56,899 nucleotides of DNA from Methanoregula sp. UBA471 (GTDB lineage Archaea > Halobacteriota > Methanomicrobia > Methanomicrobiales > Methanospirillaceae), in NCBI GenBank assembly GCA_002495065.1, contig DADT01000043.1, positions 1-56,899 on the forward strand, written 5' to 3'. Positions 34,381 through 42,053 of the stretch are shown here, in pieces. The position numbers were made by a program, and so were the translations under genes. The notes beneath the pieces were generated by a model, which saw only the letters and a list, made by a program, of their open reading frames with translations, was not told the DNA's origin and ran no database searches. Numbering within the stretch: position 1 is the first letter of the stretch; every line of letters starts with the position of its first letter.

Positions 34381-34463
34381 CACCTATATACGCTTACGGT
34401 ATCAATAGCTCAGATTGATATACGGCACACCATAGCCGGCCGCAGTATCAACGAGGCGCCGCC
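34381..34463 (+). promoter_or_regulatory. Promoter region of the CorA-like gene
   Basis: CACCTATATACGC near 34380-34393 is a plausible TATA box about 75 bases before the ATG at 34464, which gives a leader of roughly 50 bases. The leader contains GAGGCG close to the start codon as ribosome site. Confidence 0.4.
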
Positions 34464-35540
34464 ATGAAAATGCAGATTACCCCTCAGACATCGATTATCA
34501 CCGGACCCGTTCCCTTAAGTTTCTGCATCATCCTGTTCGGGGACGGCAGGATCGAGCGACTGGTGGATCGCCCTCTTGAAGAATATCTCATCGCGATCCG
34601 CGACGCGAGCATTGCCTGGATTGACTGCAGTACAAAAGATGACGACAAGGAAATCGAGCGGATTGCTCAGGCTGCTGGTTTTTCCAAGATCCCGATCCCG
34701 AAACTGACCACAGGTTTTTACTCGGCATACGAAGATTACGATACCGAACTGGGCATCATGCTCCCTTCTGCGACCGTGAGGGGGGAGAAAATGTCGGTAC
34801 ACCCGCTCTTTGTCCTGATCCGGGATAATTACCTCTTAACGGTTCACAGCGAAGAGATTAACCGGCTTTTGAGGTTTTCCCGGTACGCCCCGCCGTTTTT
34901 TAAAAAGATCTCAGAAGAGTCACTGGTCGATAAAGTCACCATGGTCCTTGAACGTATCATCGATGAGAATAATGACCGGAACTTTGAGTACCTCCGTGAG
35001 ATCGAGATGCATGGCGACGCAATCAGCAAATCACTTATCGAAGAGAACTTAGCCAAAAGAAAGGTCGCCCATGATATTTACCGCATGAAGCACGTTTTGA
35101 TCGATTACCTGAATGTGCTCTGGTCAACAAAAGATGTAGTCGATTCACTCCGCTACGGGGATGCTGACCTCATCACCAATGATGAGAAACTCCTCGGGCG
35201 GATAGGGATTCTTTCCGACAATATCGACCGCCATATCGAACTCTCCGAACAGATGTCAAACGTACTCTCATCAGGTCTTGAAGTAATGCAGAGTATCTAT
35301 AACAACCAGCTCCAGAACCTGAATAACCGGTTTGCACTTGTCACCGCGTACCTCACCGTGCTTGGTACAGCATTTCTGGTCCCCAATACGATCGCCACCA
35401 TTGCTGGAAGCGGCATCATGGATGGGACAATGGGAAAACAATGGTGGTATTTACCGCTTCTCATCCTCTCCACAGTAATTGCGACTCTTGCCTCCTTCCT
35501 CTGGGTACTTCACGTCTGGAAAATGAAAGAAGTGGAATGA
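34464..35540 (+). CDS. CorA-like divalent cation channel without the GMN motif
   Basis: The 358-residue protein has the CorA layout. A cytoplasmic alpha/beta domain comes first, followed by a long helix pair (ERIIDENNDRNFEYLREIEMHGDAIS to NNQLQNLNNR) and two closing membrane helices (about 290-312 and 328-350). The stretch FALVTAYLTVLGTAFLVPNTIATIAG is typical of the CorA pore helix. The signature YGMN between the helices is replaced by AGSGIM, so Mg2+ selectivity cannot be assumed. Related archaeal proteins with altered loops exist. A short basic tail (VWKMKEVE) ends the protein, as in CorA. Confidence 0.82.
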   Translation: MKMQITPQTSIITGPVPLSFCIILFGDGRIERLVDRPLEEYLIAIRDASIAWIDCSTKDDDKEIERIAQAAGFSKIPIPKLTTGFYSAYEDYDTELGIMLPSATVRGEKMSVHPLFVLIRDNYLLTVHSEEINRLLRFSRYAPPFFKKISEESLVDKVTMVLERIIDENNDRNFEYLREIEMHGDAISKSLIEENLAKRKVAHDIYRMKHVLIDYLNVLWSTKDVVDSLRYGDADLITNDEKLLGRIGILSDNIDRHIELSEQMSNVLSSGLEVMQSIYNNQLQNLNNRFALVTAYLTVLGTAFLVPNTIATIAGSGIMDGTMGKQWWYLPLLILSTVIATLASFLWVLHVWKMKEVE

Positions 35541-35633
35541 CGCACGGAGTCTTTCAGGAAGCAGAACTCTGCGTTGATATCCGGTTCTTTCGTGTCACCG
35601 TAGAGTTCTCCCGTCATCGGTAAAACCAATGCT

Positions 35634-35642
35634 CTTATATAG
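35634..35642 (+). promoter_or_regulatory. TATA box of the rubrerythrin-like gene
   Basis: CTTATATAG lies 40-48 bases before the ATG at 35682. Transcription should start near 35666, and the short leader contains the ribosome site AAAGGAG. Confidence 0.55.
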
Positions 35643-35681
35643 GGCAAATAATCATAATTTACCTGATAAAGGAGCATAGAA

Positions 35682-36137
35682 ATGAAGACTGATGATGCAA
35701 AGAAGATCATTTCGACTGCCATTGACCGGGAAGTCGAGGCATACACATTTTACCGCACCATATCCGACAAGGTAAAAGACGCAGCACTCAAGAAACTCTT
35801 TGGTGAGCTTGCCGGAGAAGAGAAGCAGCACCGGGAATTCCTGCAGGGAATGCTATCAAAAGATGTCACCAAGATGCGCTTTGATGCAAAGAAGGACTAT
35901 AAAGTAGTCAATGCAATGCCAAGCCCACCCCTGTCCGCTGATATGAAACCGCTTGACGGTATTGTTGTTGCGATCAAGAAGGAACTTGAAGCGATGCAGA
36001 TGTACACCCAGCTCGCAGGCCTCTCAACAGATACCGAGCAGAAGTTCCTCTTTACCCAGCTCGCAAATATGGAAAGCGGGCACAAAGCAAGGCTCGAAGA
36101 CCTCTACACCAACATGGCCTTCCCAGAAGTCTGGTAA
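35682..36137 (+). CDS. Rubrerythrin-like ferritin-fold diiron protein
   Basis: The 151-residue four-helix protein has two pairs of metal-binding helices: DREVEAYTFYRTI, GEEKQHREFL, KKELEAMQMYTQLA and MESGHKARLEDLY. Together they give the Glu and ExxH-type ligands of a diiron site. It lacks the C-terminal rubredoxin domain of true rubrerythrins. Such proteins in methanogens are linked to peroxide defence or iron handling. A clear TATA box, ribosome site and downstream T-run mark a single-gene transcript. Confidence 0.9.
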   Translation: MKTDDAKKIISTAIDREVEAYTFYRTISDKVKDAALKKLFGELAGEEKQHREFLQGMLSKDVTKMRFDAKKDYKVVNAMPSPPLSADMKPLDGIVVAIKKELEAMQMYTQLAGLSTDTEQKFLFTQLANMESGHKARLEDLYTNMAFPEVW

Positions 36138-36505
36138 CCTGAACATCCACTTTTTTTAATGTTGAGTTGTTTTAACACTTCCATGCTATTGGATCCGTGA
36201 TATTTACTGACGAATCGATAGTAAATCAGATGTGGTAATCATAATACCAGGTTTATTGGTTAAACCTTACATCGGCCAAAATCAGGATACTCCAACAATC
36301 TTCATATTTTTTTATCGTTATTTATATTCAGACCGCTGGACAGGTATGATAGCCAAAGCAAAGCAAAATGAAACTGCACGAAATAGCTGCCTCCTGTTGT
36401 CTCGTTCCCGGTGTTGCGGGACTTCAAGTCTCAGATAGATAAGTGCCAGGCAGCGAAGCAACAGCAAGGATAAATTCTCCAATCCTGCTTACCGATCTCA
36501 CACGG
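36138..36505. other. Intergenic region, terminator only
   Basis: After the terminator T-run at 36151-36157 I see no supported gene, RNA or long repeat in this AT-rich stretch up to the uvsE stop codon. The short frames lack start signals. Confidence 0.45.
36151..36157 (+). terminator. Oligo-T terminator of the rubrerythrin-like gene
   Basis: Seven T residues lie 14 bases after the stop codon, which suits archaeal termination on T-runs. Confidence 0.5.
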
Positions 36506-37417
36506 TCATCCTGCTGCCGAATTGCCCCTGTATAATCTTGAGTCGTTGTGTGCTATCGAAAGTGCCAGTTCTGCACTCTTCTCTTTGTCCTTAATCTCAA
36601 GCATTACATCAAAATCAAAAGGTTTGCTTGACTGCAGGAATGACCGAAAATCTTCCGGGTTAATGTGTTCTGCATGAGCGCCGGGTCGCTTACCAGGTTG
36701 CTGCGAGCTGTAATCGACCATCGGAATTCCATCGGTTTTCTTCCAGCTTGCACGGACAGGTTCAAGAAGATCGGCCATGCACTCGTTGTTGTTATGGAGG
36801 GAATGATGGAACACATCAAAAAGCACGGGTATTCCCGTGCGTCCATGGATAGCAAGGCAGTCTGAAATCGTATAGAGCCGTTCATCATTCTCAATGACAA
36901 GCCGCCGTCGGATGGCATCATCAAGCCGTTCATAATTTTCAATAAACCGTTCCATGCTGGCTGTTTTATTCCGGTAAACACCTCCCAGATGGATCTGGAG
37001 TTTTGCCGAATCGTCCAGCCCCATCAGGTCAAGTACCTGTGCCTGATACGCAAGATCTGCGACGCTCCGTTCAAGGACACCCTCATCAGGGGCGTTCAGC
37101 AGGACGAACTGGTCAGGGTGCATAGAGATCCTGAAACGGTGAAGCCGGATAAAATCCCCGATTATGCGAAACTCCTCTGCAAAATGTTTTTGCCAGGAAA
37201 ATGTGCAGACCGGGTGCGATGCAAACGGGACCATATCTGATGTTATCCGGAAGAAGAAGATCCCGTGGGCTGTGTTATACGAGAGTATTTTTAACAGACA
37301 ATCGAGGTTTGCCTTCACGGTTTGATCGACCCGATCATCAGAATATGATGCAAGACGGAATGTACGGGAAGGCGTACACCCGATTGACCGATTAATACAA
37401 GGGTAGCCGATCCGCAT
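36506..37417 (-). CDS. uvsE: UV damage endonuclease (UvsE/UvdE)
   Basis: This 303-residue TIM-barrel endonuclease nicks DNA 5' of UV photoproducts. Family motifs are RIGYPCINRSIG at the start, ILSYNTAHGIFFFRITSDMVPFASHP, RISMHPDQFVLLNAPDEGVLERSVADL, KLQIHLGGVYRNK, RLVIENDERLYTISDCL and GIPVLFDVFHH. The latter two contain metal-binding Glu, Asp and His residues. The length matches bacterial UvsE. It starts a run of same-strand stress genes (flavin reductase, MsrB), but gaps of 24-60 bases and separate ribosome sites leave co-transcription open. Confidence 0.93.
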   Translation of the reverse strand: MRIGYPCINRSIGCTPSRTFRLASYSDDRVDQTVKANLDCLLKILSYNTAHGIFFFRITSDMVPFASHPVCTFSWQKHFAEEFRIIGDFIRLHRFRISMHPDQFVLLNAPDEGVLERSVADLAYQAQVLDLMGLDDSAKLQIHLGGVYRNKTASMERFIENYERLDDAIRRRLVIENDERLYTISDCLAIHGRTGIPVLFDVFHHSLHNNNECMADLLEPVRASWKKTDGIPMVDYSSQQPGKRPGAHAEHINPEDFRSFLQSSKPFDFDVMLEIKDKEKSAELALSIAHNDSRLYRGNSAAG

Positions 37418-37441
37418 ACCGGACCTTCCCGGGCAGGTGCG

Positions 37442-38008
37442 TCACTTTATTCTCAGCCTCTTTCCTGCACTCCATGCATCGCCGGCATAGTCACCGACAG
37501 TCCAGTACCGGTTGTCCGGCATCGTAAGCAGGAGTGGGTTAATCTTTCTGATGTCTGGATTGCCCTCGGTGAGATATCTCTCCTCTGTGTAGGTCGCGAT
37601 GATTTCCCCGATATAAAAATTATTTGTAGGATTTTCAACCACGGTCTGCAGCTGGCATTCCAGAGAGAGCGGGCATTCGGTTATCATCGGGGCGGTAGCT
37701 AGTTCCCCGTAATAAACATCAAAGAGTGCCGCTTTGTTCACGCTTTTTCCTGATATCAGCCCGCAGTAATCCGTTATATCCATCATTTCTGCTGATGGAA
37801 CATTAATACTGAAGGTCTGGTTTTCCTCGATACCCCGAACTGTATAGTGGTTCCGCCCGACACCACACCCGATCGTCGGCGGGTTTGCATTCACGCGGGT
37901 TATCCAACCGAGCGCCATGAAGTTGGGCTTTCCATCCACAAGCGTGCCGAGCAAGGTCACCGGCATTGGATACATGAACACATTTCTTCCAGCTGAAATT
38001 TTCCCCAT
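37442..38008 (-). CDS. Flavin reductase-like FMN-binding protein (flavoredoxin type)
   Basis: The 188-residue protein has the split-barrel flavin-reductase fold: PVTLLGTLVDGKPNFMALGWITRVNANPPTIGCGVGRNHYTVRGIEENQTFSINVPS. SLECQLQTVVENPTNNFYIGEIIATYTEE follows. This matches archaeal flavoredoxin-like proteins that carry electrons via FMN. The start at 38008 follows GGGGATGG, and sequence upstream in frame is not conserved-looking. Its electron donor and acceptor are unknown. It lies between uvsE and msrB on the same strand. Confidence 0.88.
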   Translation of the reverse strand: MGKISAGRNVFMYPMPVTLLGTLVDGKPNFMALGWITRVNANPPTIGCGVGRNHYTVRGIEENQTFSINVPSAEMMDITDYCGLISGKSVNKAALFDVYYGELATAPMITECPLSLECQLQTVVENPTNNFYIGEIIATYTEERYLTEGNPDIRKINPLLLTMPDNRYWTVGDYAGDAWSAGKRLRIK

Positions 38009-38069
38009 TGATCCATCCCCGGCTCTGATATGGGAAGGATCTAATAAAAAAGGGTTGTGCACGGTTTTA

Positions 38070-38543
38070 CTAGCACGGTGTTTTTTGGAAATCCAGCGCC
38101 GCCGAGTTCATACAGTAGCGTTTGCCAGTGGGGGGCGGACCGTCATCAAAGACATGGCCGAGATGGGCCTCACACCGGGCGCAGAGCACTTCAATCCGTT
38201 CCATCCCTCCTGTAGTATCGGTCTGGGTGCAGACATTGAGCTCTGAAACCGGCGCGTAGAAACTGGGCCACCCGGTATGGGAATCAAACTTGGTCTCTGA
38301 CGAAAAGAGATCAGTACCGCAGCAGATACAGGAATAGATCCCGTGCTCCTTCCAGTTATGGTATTTTCCGGTAAAGGGATATTCAGTCCCCTGTTTACGG
38401 GCCACATTAAACTGTTCCGGGGTGAGCTGTGCTCTCCATTCCTCATCGGTTTTTATCACCGGGGCGACATCTTCTGTCTTGCCGGTGCGGGTGTTAAAAA
38501 TGGGGATCAGGTCACCCGCTTTCCCTGGCTGGTCCTGTGTCAT
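38070..38543 (-). CDS. msrB: Peptide-methionine (R)-S-oxide reductase
   Basis: This enzyme reduces the R form of methionine sulfoxide in proteins. The 157-residue product has all MsrB hallmarks. EWRAQLTPEQFNVARKQGTEYPFTGKY is near the start. The zinc site is formed by CICCGTDLF and CARCEAHLGHVFDDGP. TKFDSHTGWPSFYAPV comes between them, and RYCMNSAALDF carries the catalytic Cys. The start at 38543 removes about 13 non-conserved residues. It is part of a block of oxidative-stress and repair genes. Confidence 0.95.
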   Translation of the reverse strand: MTQDQPGKAGDLIPIFNTRTGKTEDVAPVIKTDEEWRAQLTPEQFNVARKQGTEYPFTGKYHNWKEHGIYSCICCGTDLFSSETKFDSHTGWPSFYAPVSELNVCTQTDTTGGMERIEVLCARCEAHLGHVFDDGPPPTGKRYCMNSAALDFQKTPC

Positions 38544-38623
38544 CAATATCCACCGCCAAGAGGTAGTGCAGAGAAGATACATAGACCTTATGTTAAGGGC
38601 AAACAGAGAAACAAAAAACGGGA

Positions 38624-39169
38624 TTATAATCCGAAAAATCCCAGTATCCTGCTCTTTGTATCCTTATGGAAGATCTTTGCACCTTCCTTGATGGTGCGCA
38701 CGTCTTCAACGGTATAGAGGATATCAGGGTGGCGGGTGGACAATAAAACGAGGAGCTGACCGAGTGCCGTACGGGGGACGATCATGAAAATGATGGCTAC
38801 GGTCTGCGAGAAACTGCCCGATCCCTCGATCCTGGTCATCCCGTAACCGAGGGAGGAGAGCTCTGTAATGAGGGGCTGGGGGTCGGCCGGAGTAATGAGA
38901 CGGACGATTACGTAGCCGAGGGAAATCATGGTCTCAATCTGCATGCCAATCAGGGTCCCGAGGCCGTACCCGGCAAGATAGGCAAACAGGTTCCAGTAAT
39001 TCCCAAGATTGGTGATGACTATGCCTGTCGAGAGAAGCCAGATACCGGTCTTTGCAATACCGATCCAGCCGGCAAGGTTTGCATGTCCACGGTTGATGTA
39101 AATGGTCCTGACGGTTTCGAGGCTGGTCTCCACGATCCGTGCAATCAGGATTAGGAGTGGTAAAGCCAT
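38624..39169 (-). CDS. UPF0316 membrane protein (DUF5698 plus DUF2179)
   Basis: The 181-residue protein has three N-terminal membrane helices of the DUF5698 type (ARIVETSLETVRTIYINRGHANLAGWIGIAKTGIWLLSTGIVITNLGNYWNLFAYLAGYGLGTLIGMQIE). A small cytoplasmic DUF2179-like domain follows, ending AIIFMIVPRTALGQLLVLLSTRHPDILYTVEDVRTIKEG. The family is widespread and of unknown function; a nucleotide-binding role has been suggested for DUF2179. It stands alone on the minus strand. Confidence 0.87.
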   Translation of the reverse strand: MALPLLILIARIVETSLETVRTIYINRGHANLAGWIGIAKTGIWLLSTGIVITNLGNYWNLFAYLAGYGLGTLIGMQIETMISLGYVIVRLITPADPQPLITELSSLGYGMTRIEGSGSFSQTVAIIFMIVPRTALGQLLVLLSTRHPDILYTVEDVRTIKEGAKIFHKDTKSRILGFFGL

Positions 39170-39474
39170 AGCGTCAAGAATTCCCGGCCCGATTTCTCGT
39201 CACACTCCTGATCTTAGTAGTCATTGTTTGATTCTTGAATATCTTGTGGAACGATTCGGGCCAGGTTTGAAAAGAGCATAAACTGCACCAGGTGGAGGTG
39301 GTTTCATCAACTAAGATTGTCTTGGGGGGGGGTCCTCTTTCGATTTATGGGTAGGAATATATTGTTGATATTATGCAAAAAGATCATGCACTTCCAGCAT
39401 ATCACCCAGCCTGAAACCCGTCAGGATGAAACTGCGCTTTTATACGAAGAGGTTAAGGATTCCTGATTATATTC
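39170..39474. other. Intergenic stretch with a run of nine G
   Basis: No gene is supported in these 305 bases. A run of nine G (39324-39332) is a possible site of length variation or sequencing error. AT-rich sequence follows it toward the 2H phosphoesterase stop codon. I see no RNA gene. Confidence 0.4.
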
Positions 39475-40098
39475 TCATTCCCGACATTCATCAGCCCATA
39501 ATTTAAGGATATCAAAATCACGCATCATTGTCGCCCTGCTAAGTGCCTGTGCCCGGGACAGCATCCTGCTTTGAATAAAATCATATTCGCAGAGAATTTT
39601 TGAATTCCGGAGCAATGTTGCTCTGATAGGATGGTGCCGGAATACGACACTTTCCTGACATCTGAAATACCATTTTATTCTCTGGAATGTGAGCCAGTCA
39701 AGTTTCATAGCGAGCGTAGAGTGGAATCTGAACTCATCGGCAGAATCAAGGTCATATCTCCGTAATGAGCAATACGGGGAGATTGCCTGGGAGAGCTGAT
39801 ATCGGAATTGTTTTAGGTTCTCGTCAGGAGTAATCGTGACATAAATAACCTTTGACTCGTCAAAAAATCCGTACCTTCCCACCTCATATTTTGGAATCTC
39901 CTTTTGATTTATGCATATATGTGTGAAATCTTCGAGGAGTTTTTTTTCGTTGCAGGTCGAAAAAGGCCCGGCCAGAGTGATATGCGGGATAACCCGTTTG
40001 TTCCCGAGATTAAATTTTTCCTGTAGATGATTGCTTAAATTACGAATTTGATCCTTCACTGAACCCATCAGGCGGATATCTATCAAATAATGAGTCAT
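39475..40098 (-). CDS. 2H phosphoesterase (2'-5' RNA ligase-like) protein
   Basis: The 207-residue protein has the two catalytic HxTx-type motifs of the 2H superfamily. They are HITLAGPF near residue 40 and HSTLAMKLD in the second half. The spacing and the repeated beta-alpha layout fit the LigT-like fold. Archaeal LigT proteins can act on 2'-5' linkages or cyclic phosphates; the substrate here is not known. The C-terminus is longer than in ThpR and ends in a basic helix (RAQALSRATMMRDFDILKLWADECRE). GAGGAAGA precedes the ATG at 40098. Confidence 0.83.
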   Translation of the reverse strand: MTHYLIDIRLMGSVKDQIRNLSNHLQEKFNLGNKRVIPHITLAGPFSTCNEKKLLEDFTHICINQKEIPKYEVGRYGFFDESKVIYVTITPDENLKQFRYQLSQAISPYCSLRRYDLDSADEFRFHSTLAMKLDWLTFQRIKWYFRCQESVVFRHHPIRATLLRNSKILCEYDFIQSRMLSRAQALSRATMMRDFDILKLWADECRE

Positions 40099-40155
40099 TC
40101 TTCCTCTGGATTGAGACCACATCAGCCGGAACCGGAAAAAATTATTCTACCATTT

Positions 40156-40467
40156 TTACCTTTTATCCAGTTTGCCTTTTAGCCGGCTGACAATCTCATC
40201 AAAAGATTTCTGGATCTGCTCCTGGGTATTCTTAATGGTTTTTTCAATGTACTGCTTTCCCTCTTCAGTTGTTATGAGATCATGAGTAACATTCATCACA
40301 TCATTAACAGATGATATGACGGCCTGTGTCGCCTCAGAAAACCTCTTATCAATGATGTTTTCAGTCGTTTGGGTAACCGAAGGTTCGCTCTCTGCCACCC
40401 ATCGTCCATTTTCAAAGTGCCCTTTCTTTTCGGTCATATTCTTCACGTATTTCTTCTTCATTGACAT
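40156..40467 (-). CDS. Uncharacterised small helical protein
   Basis: The 103-residue protein starts MSMKKKYVKNMTEKKGHFENGRWVAESEPS. It continues as an amphipathic helical region (RFSEATQAVISSVNDVMNVTHDLITTEEGKQYIEKTIKNTQEQIQKSFDEIVSRLKGKLD) that may form a coiled coil. I do not recognise the family; it recalls phasin-like or DUF-type small helical proteins. The start was chosen for GAGGAAAA eight bases upstream. It is followed by the 2H phosphoesterase gene on the same strand after 57 bases, so they may be co-transcribed. Confidence 0.7.
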   Translation of the reverse strand: MSMKKKYVKNMTEKKGHFENGRWVAESEPSVTQTTENIIDKRFSEATQAVISSVNDVMNVTHDLITTEEGKQYIEKTIKNTQEQIQKSFDEIVSRLKGKLDKR

Positions 40468-40572
40468 CAATTTTCCTCATAATTATAACAGGACTGATGT
40501 ATTGCATCCATTCACTCACTCCACGCATTTTAATACCAATGCCGGTTATCCAGAGTGTAAGGTGATAACGAA

Positions 40573-40842
40573 ATGGTGAATAAAGGACATCAACTGAGAA
40601 CTAAACGAAAAACCGAGCGGCTCATTTCAAGCAGCTGCAATCTCCCACTCTACCGCATCGAAAAAGAGCTCGGCGATATGGGATTTATTCAGTTAGGTGC
40701 AGATCAGGTCGCCATCGCGATGGAACACCGCCCTCACGAACTCTACCTGGAAATCCTGCTGGATGAAGGGCACTGCATTCACAGCTACCTGCTCGTTACT
40801 TTTGAGGAGAAGAACAAGAAACAAAGGAAATTCCGCTGGTAA
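40573..40842 (+). CDS. Uncharacterised 89-residue protein, possibly truncated by a frameshift
   Basis: The protein reads RLISSSCNLPLYRIEKELGDMGFIQLGADQVAIAMEHRPHELYLEILLDEGHCIHSYLLVTFEEKNKKQRKFRW after a basic start. I do not recognise it. GGTGAT precedes the ATG. Its last 15 residues are Lys/Arg-rich, and the next plus frame continues with protein-like sequence for 53 codons. The original protein may therefore have been longer. It is divergent from the small helical protein gene. Confidence 0.6.
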   Translation: MVNKGHQLRTKRKTERLISSSCNLPLYRIEKELGDMGFIQLGADQVAIAMEHRPHELYLEILLDEGHCIHSYLLVTFEEKNKKQRKFRW

Positions 40843-40967
40843 AGATTAAAGACCGGACTGGCAGCACAACAGTCACGCTTTTTGCCCTTCCGGGGGAAAT
40901 GCCAGACAACCACTTCCCCATAGAGGACTATGGTGTTGTTGTTGCTGGTGGGATTTACTCTCATTAA
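40806..40967 (+). pseudogene. Coding-like fragment in the frame after the 89-residue gene
   Basis: After a stop at 40803-40805 this frame reads KEIPLVKIKDRTGSTTVTLFALPGEMPDNHFPIEDYG and then VVVVAGGIYSH before a TAA. The composition is that of a folded protein end, with alternating beta-type residues, but no start codon is present. It could be the displaced C-terminus of the gene before it, joined by a one-base frameshift near 40805-40830. Confidence 0.35.
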
Positions 40968-41385
40968 CCGGTAATTCTATAAAATTTTGCTCTGTGGAAA
41001 TCTTGTGTTTATAGAGTGATCTTGTCGACGACCAGGCCGGATGTTATCGCCAGAAGGGCGGTTTTCGCCGTCAAAAAATCCACGGGGGGAATTCTGGTAT
41101 ACCGGAACCTGCTACGAGCCCTGTTGTACCTTATTTCCCCCGCCCCCGGAACTTTAGAGGTCATTATTCTGAAAAATGCGGAACCGGGCCGGAATTATTC
41201 AACGATACCCGACGGGAATGGATGAGGTCGAATATAGTAATGTTACGAAGACCGAAAGCAGGAGGGGATGGTTTGGGACGCGGCGGATACCGGCAGGGAG
41301 ATGTGTTTGCATCCTCACCGGGACCTCAGGGATAACGAGGAATTCTACGAGTATAAAATTTCTAATACTCTCATTTTTTACTCCG
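40968..41385. other. Intergenic region, no supported gene
   Basis: Short plus-strand frames (for example 41016-41225) lack a ribosome site and a convincing amino-acid composition. I see no RNA gene or repeat in these 418 bases. Confidence 0.4.
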
Positions 41386-41961
41386 TTACCTTCCTAGGGT
41401 ATCATTGAGTCTCCGGTTCTCTGCGATCAGCTCAATACTTTTATCGGTCCTCCGTTGACGGGTTGCCGGTGTTTTTGCACTGTTGATCCAATATACAAAC
41501 ATTAACCTGGCCGATGGGGGCATCCTCTGGAAATTGGTCCATACGGTCTCATTCTTCCTGAGCGCATCTTCAAGGTCCGGAGGCACGGAAAAATTTTTAC
41601 TGGAAGGGATGGTGAGGTTGTTTCTCACACCCTTCTTGAAAATTTTCAGGCCTGCTTCTGTCATAAGACCCCTGCCGATCATTCTTTTTGCCCGTTCAAT
41701 GTTGATCTCCGACCAGGGACTCTTTGGTTTCCTGGGTGAATATCGCTGCATGAACTTCTCAGCGTCGATCGTCTTTGCCTGCCCGTCAATCCAGCCAAAA
41801 CAGATTGCTTCTTCGACAGCCTCGGTATAAGTAACAGAGGAGTGCCGTGCATGTTTCTTGGACAGGACGAGCCATACCTCCTTGTACAGGGAATGATTCT
41901 TCGAAAGCCACGCCCGCCATGCGGCACGGTTTTCCATGACAACAGGTGAAGGGGGTATCAT
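41386..41961 (-). CDS. YdeI/OmpD-associated family protein
   Basis: The 191-residue protein has the YdeI-like pattern: WRAWLSKNHSLYKEVWLVLSKKH, then TYTEAVEEAICFGWIDGQAKTIDAEKFMQRYSPRKPKSPWSEIN. The family's helical end region follows (NFQRMPPSARLMFVYWINSAKTPATRQRRTDKSIELIAENRR). Members are linked to stress or bacteriocin resistance in bacteria; the biochemical role is unknown. The length is typical. It stands alone on the minus strand. Confidence 0.87.
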   Translation of the reverse strand: MIPPSPVVMENRAAWRAWLSKNHSLYKEVWLVLSKKHARHSSVTYTEAVEEAICFGWIDGQAKTIDAEKFMQRYSPRKPKSPWSEINIERAKRMIGRGLMTEAGLKIFKKGVRNNLTIPSSKNFSVPPDLEDALRKNETVWTNFQRMPPSARLMFVYWINSAKTPATRQRRTDKSIELIAENRRLNDTLGR

Positions 41962-42053
41962 GCGTACTCTGGTTTCACCAGTCTGATTAAAAAAATGGTT
42001 GGGATAGTGCAGGGTACGAATCTGGACCGGGGAGAAAAACTCACTCTGGCGTT

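Noticed and set aside
39324..39332. Run of nine G as phase-variable tract
   Set aside because: It lies in an intergenic region not clearly in any promoter, so phase variation cannot be argued. It may be a sequencing problem.
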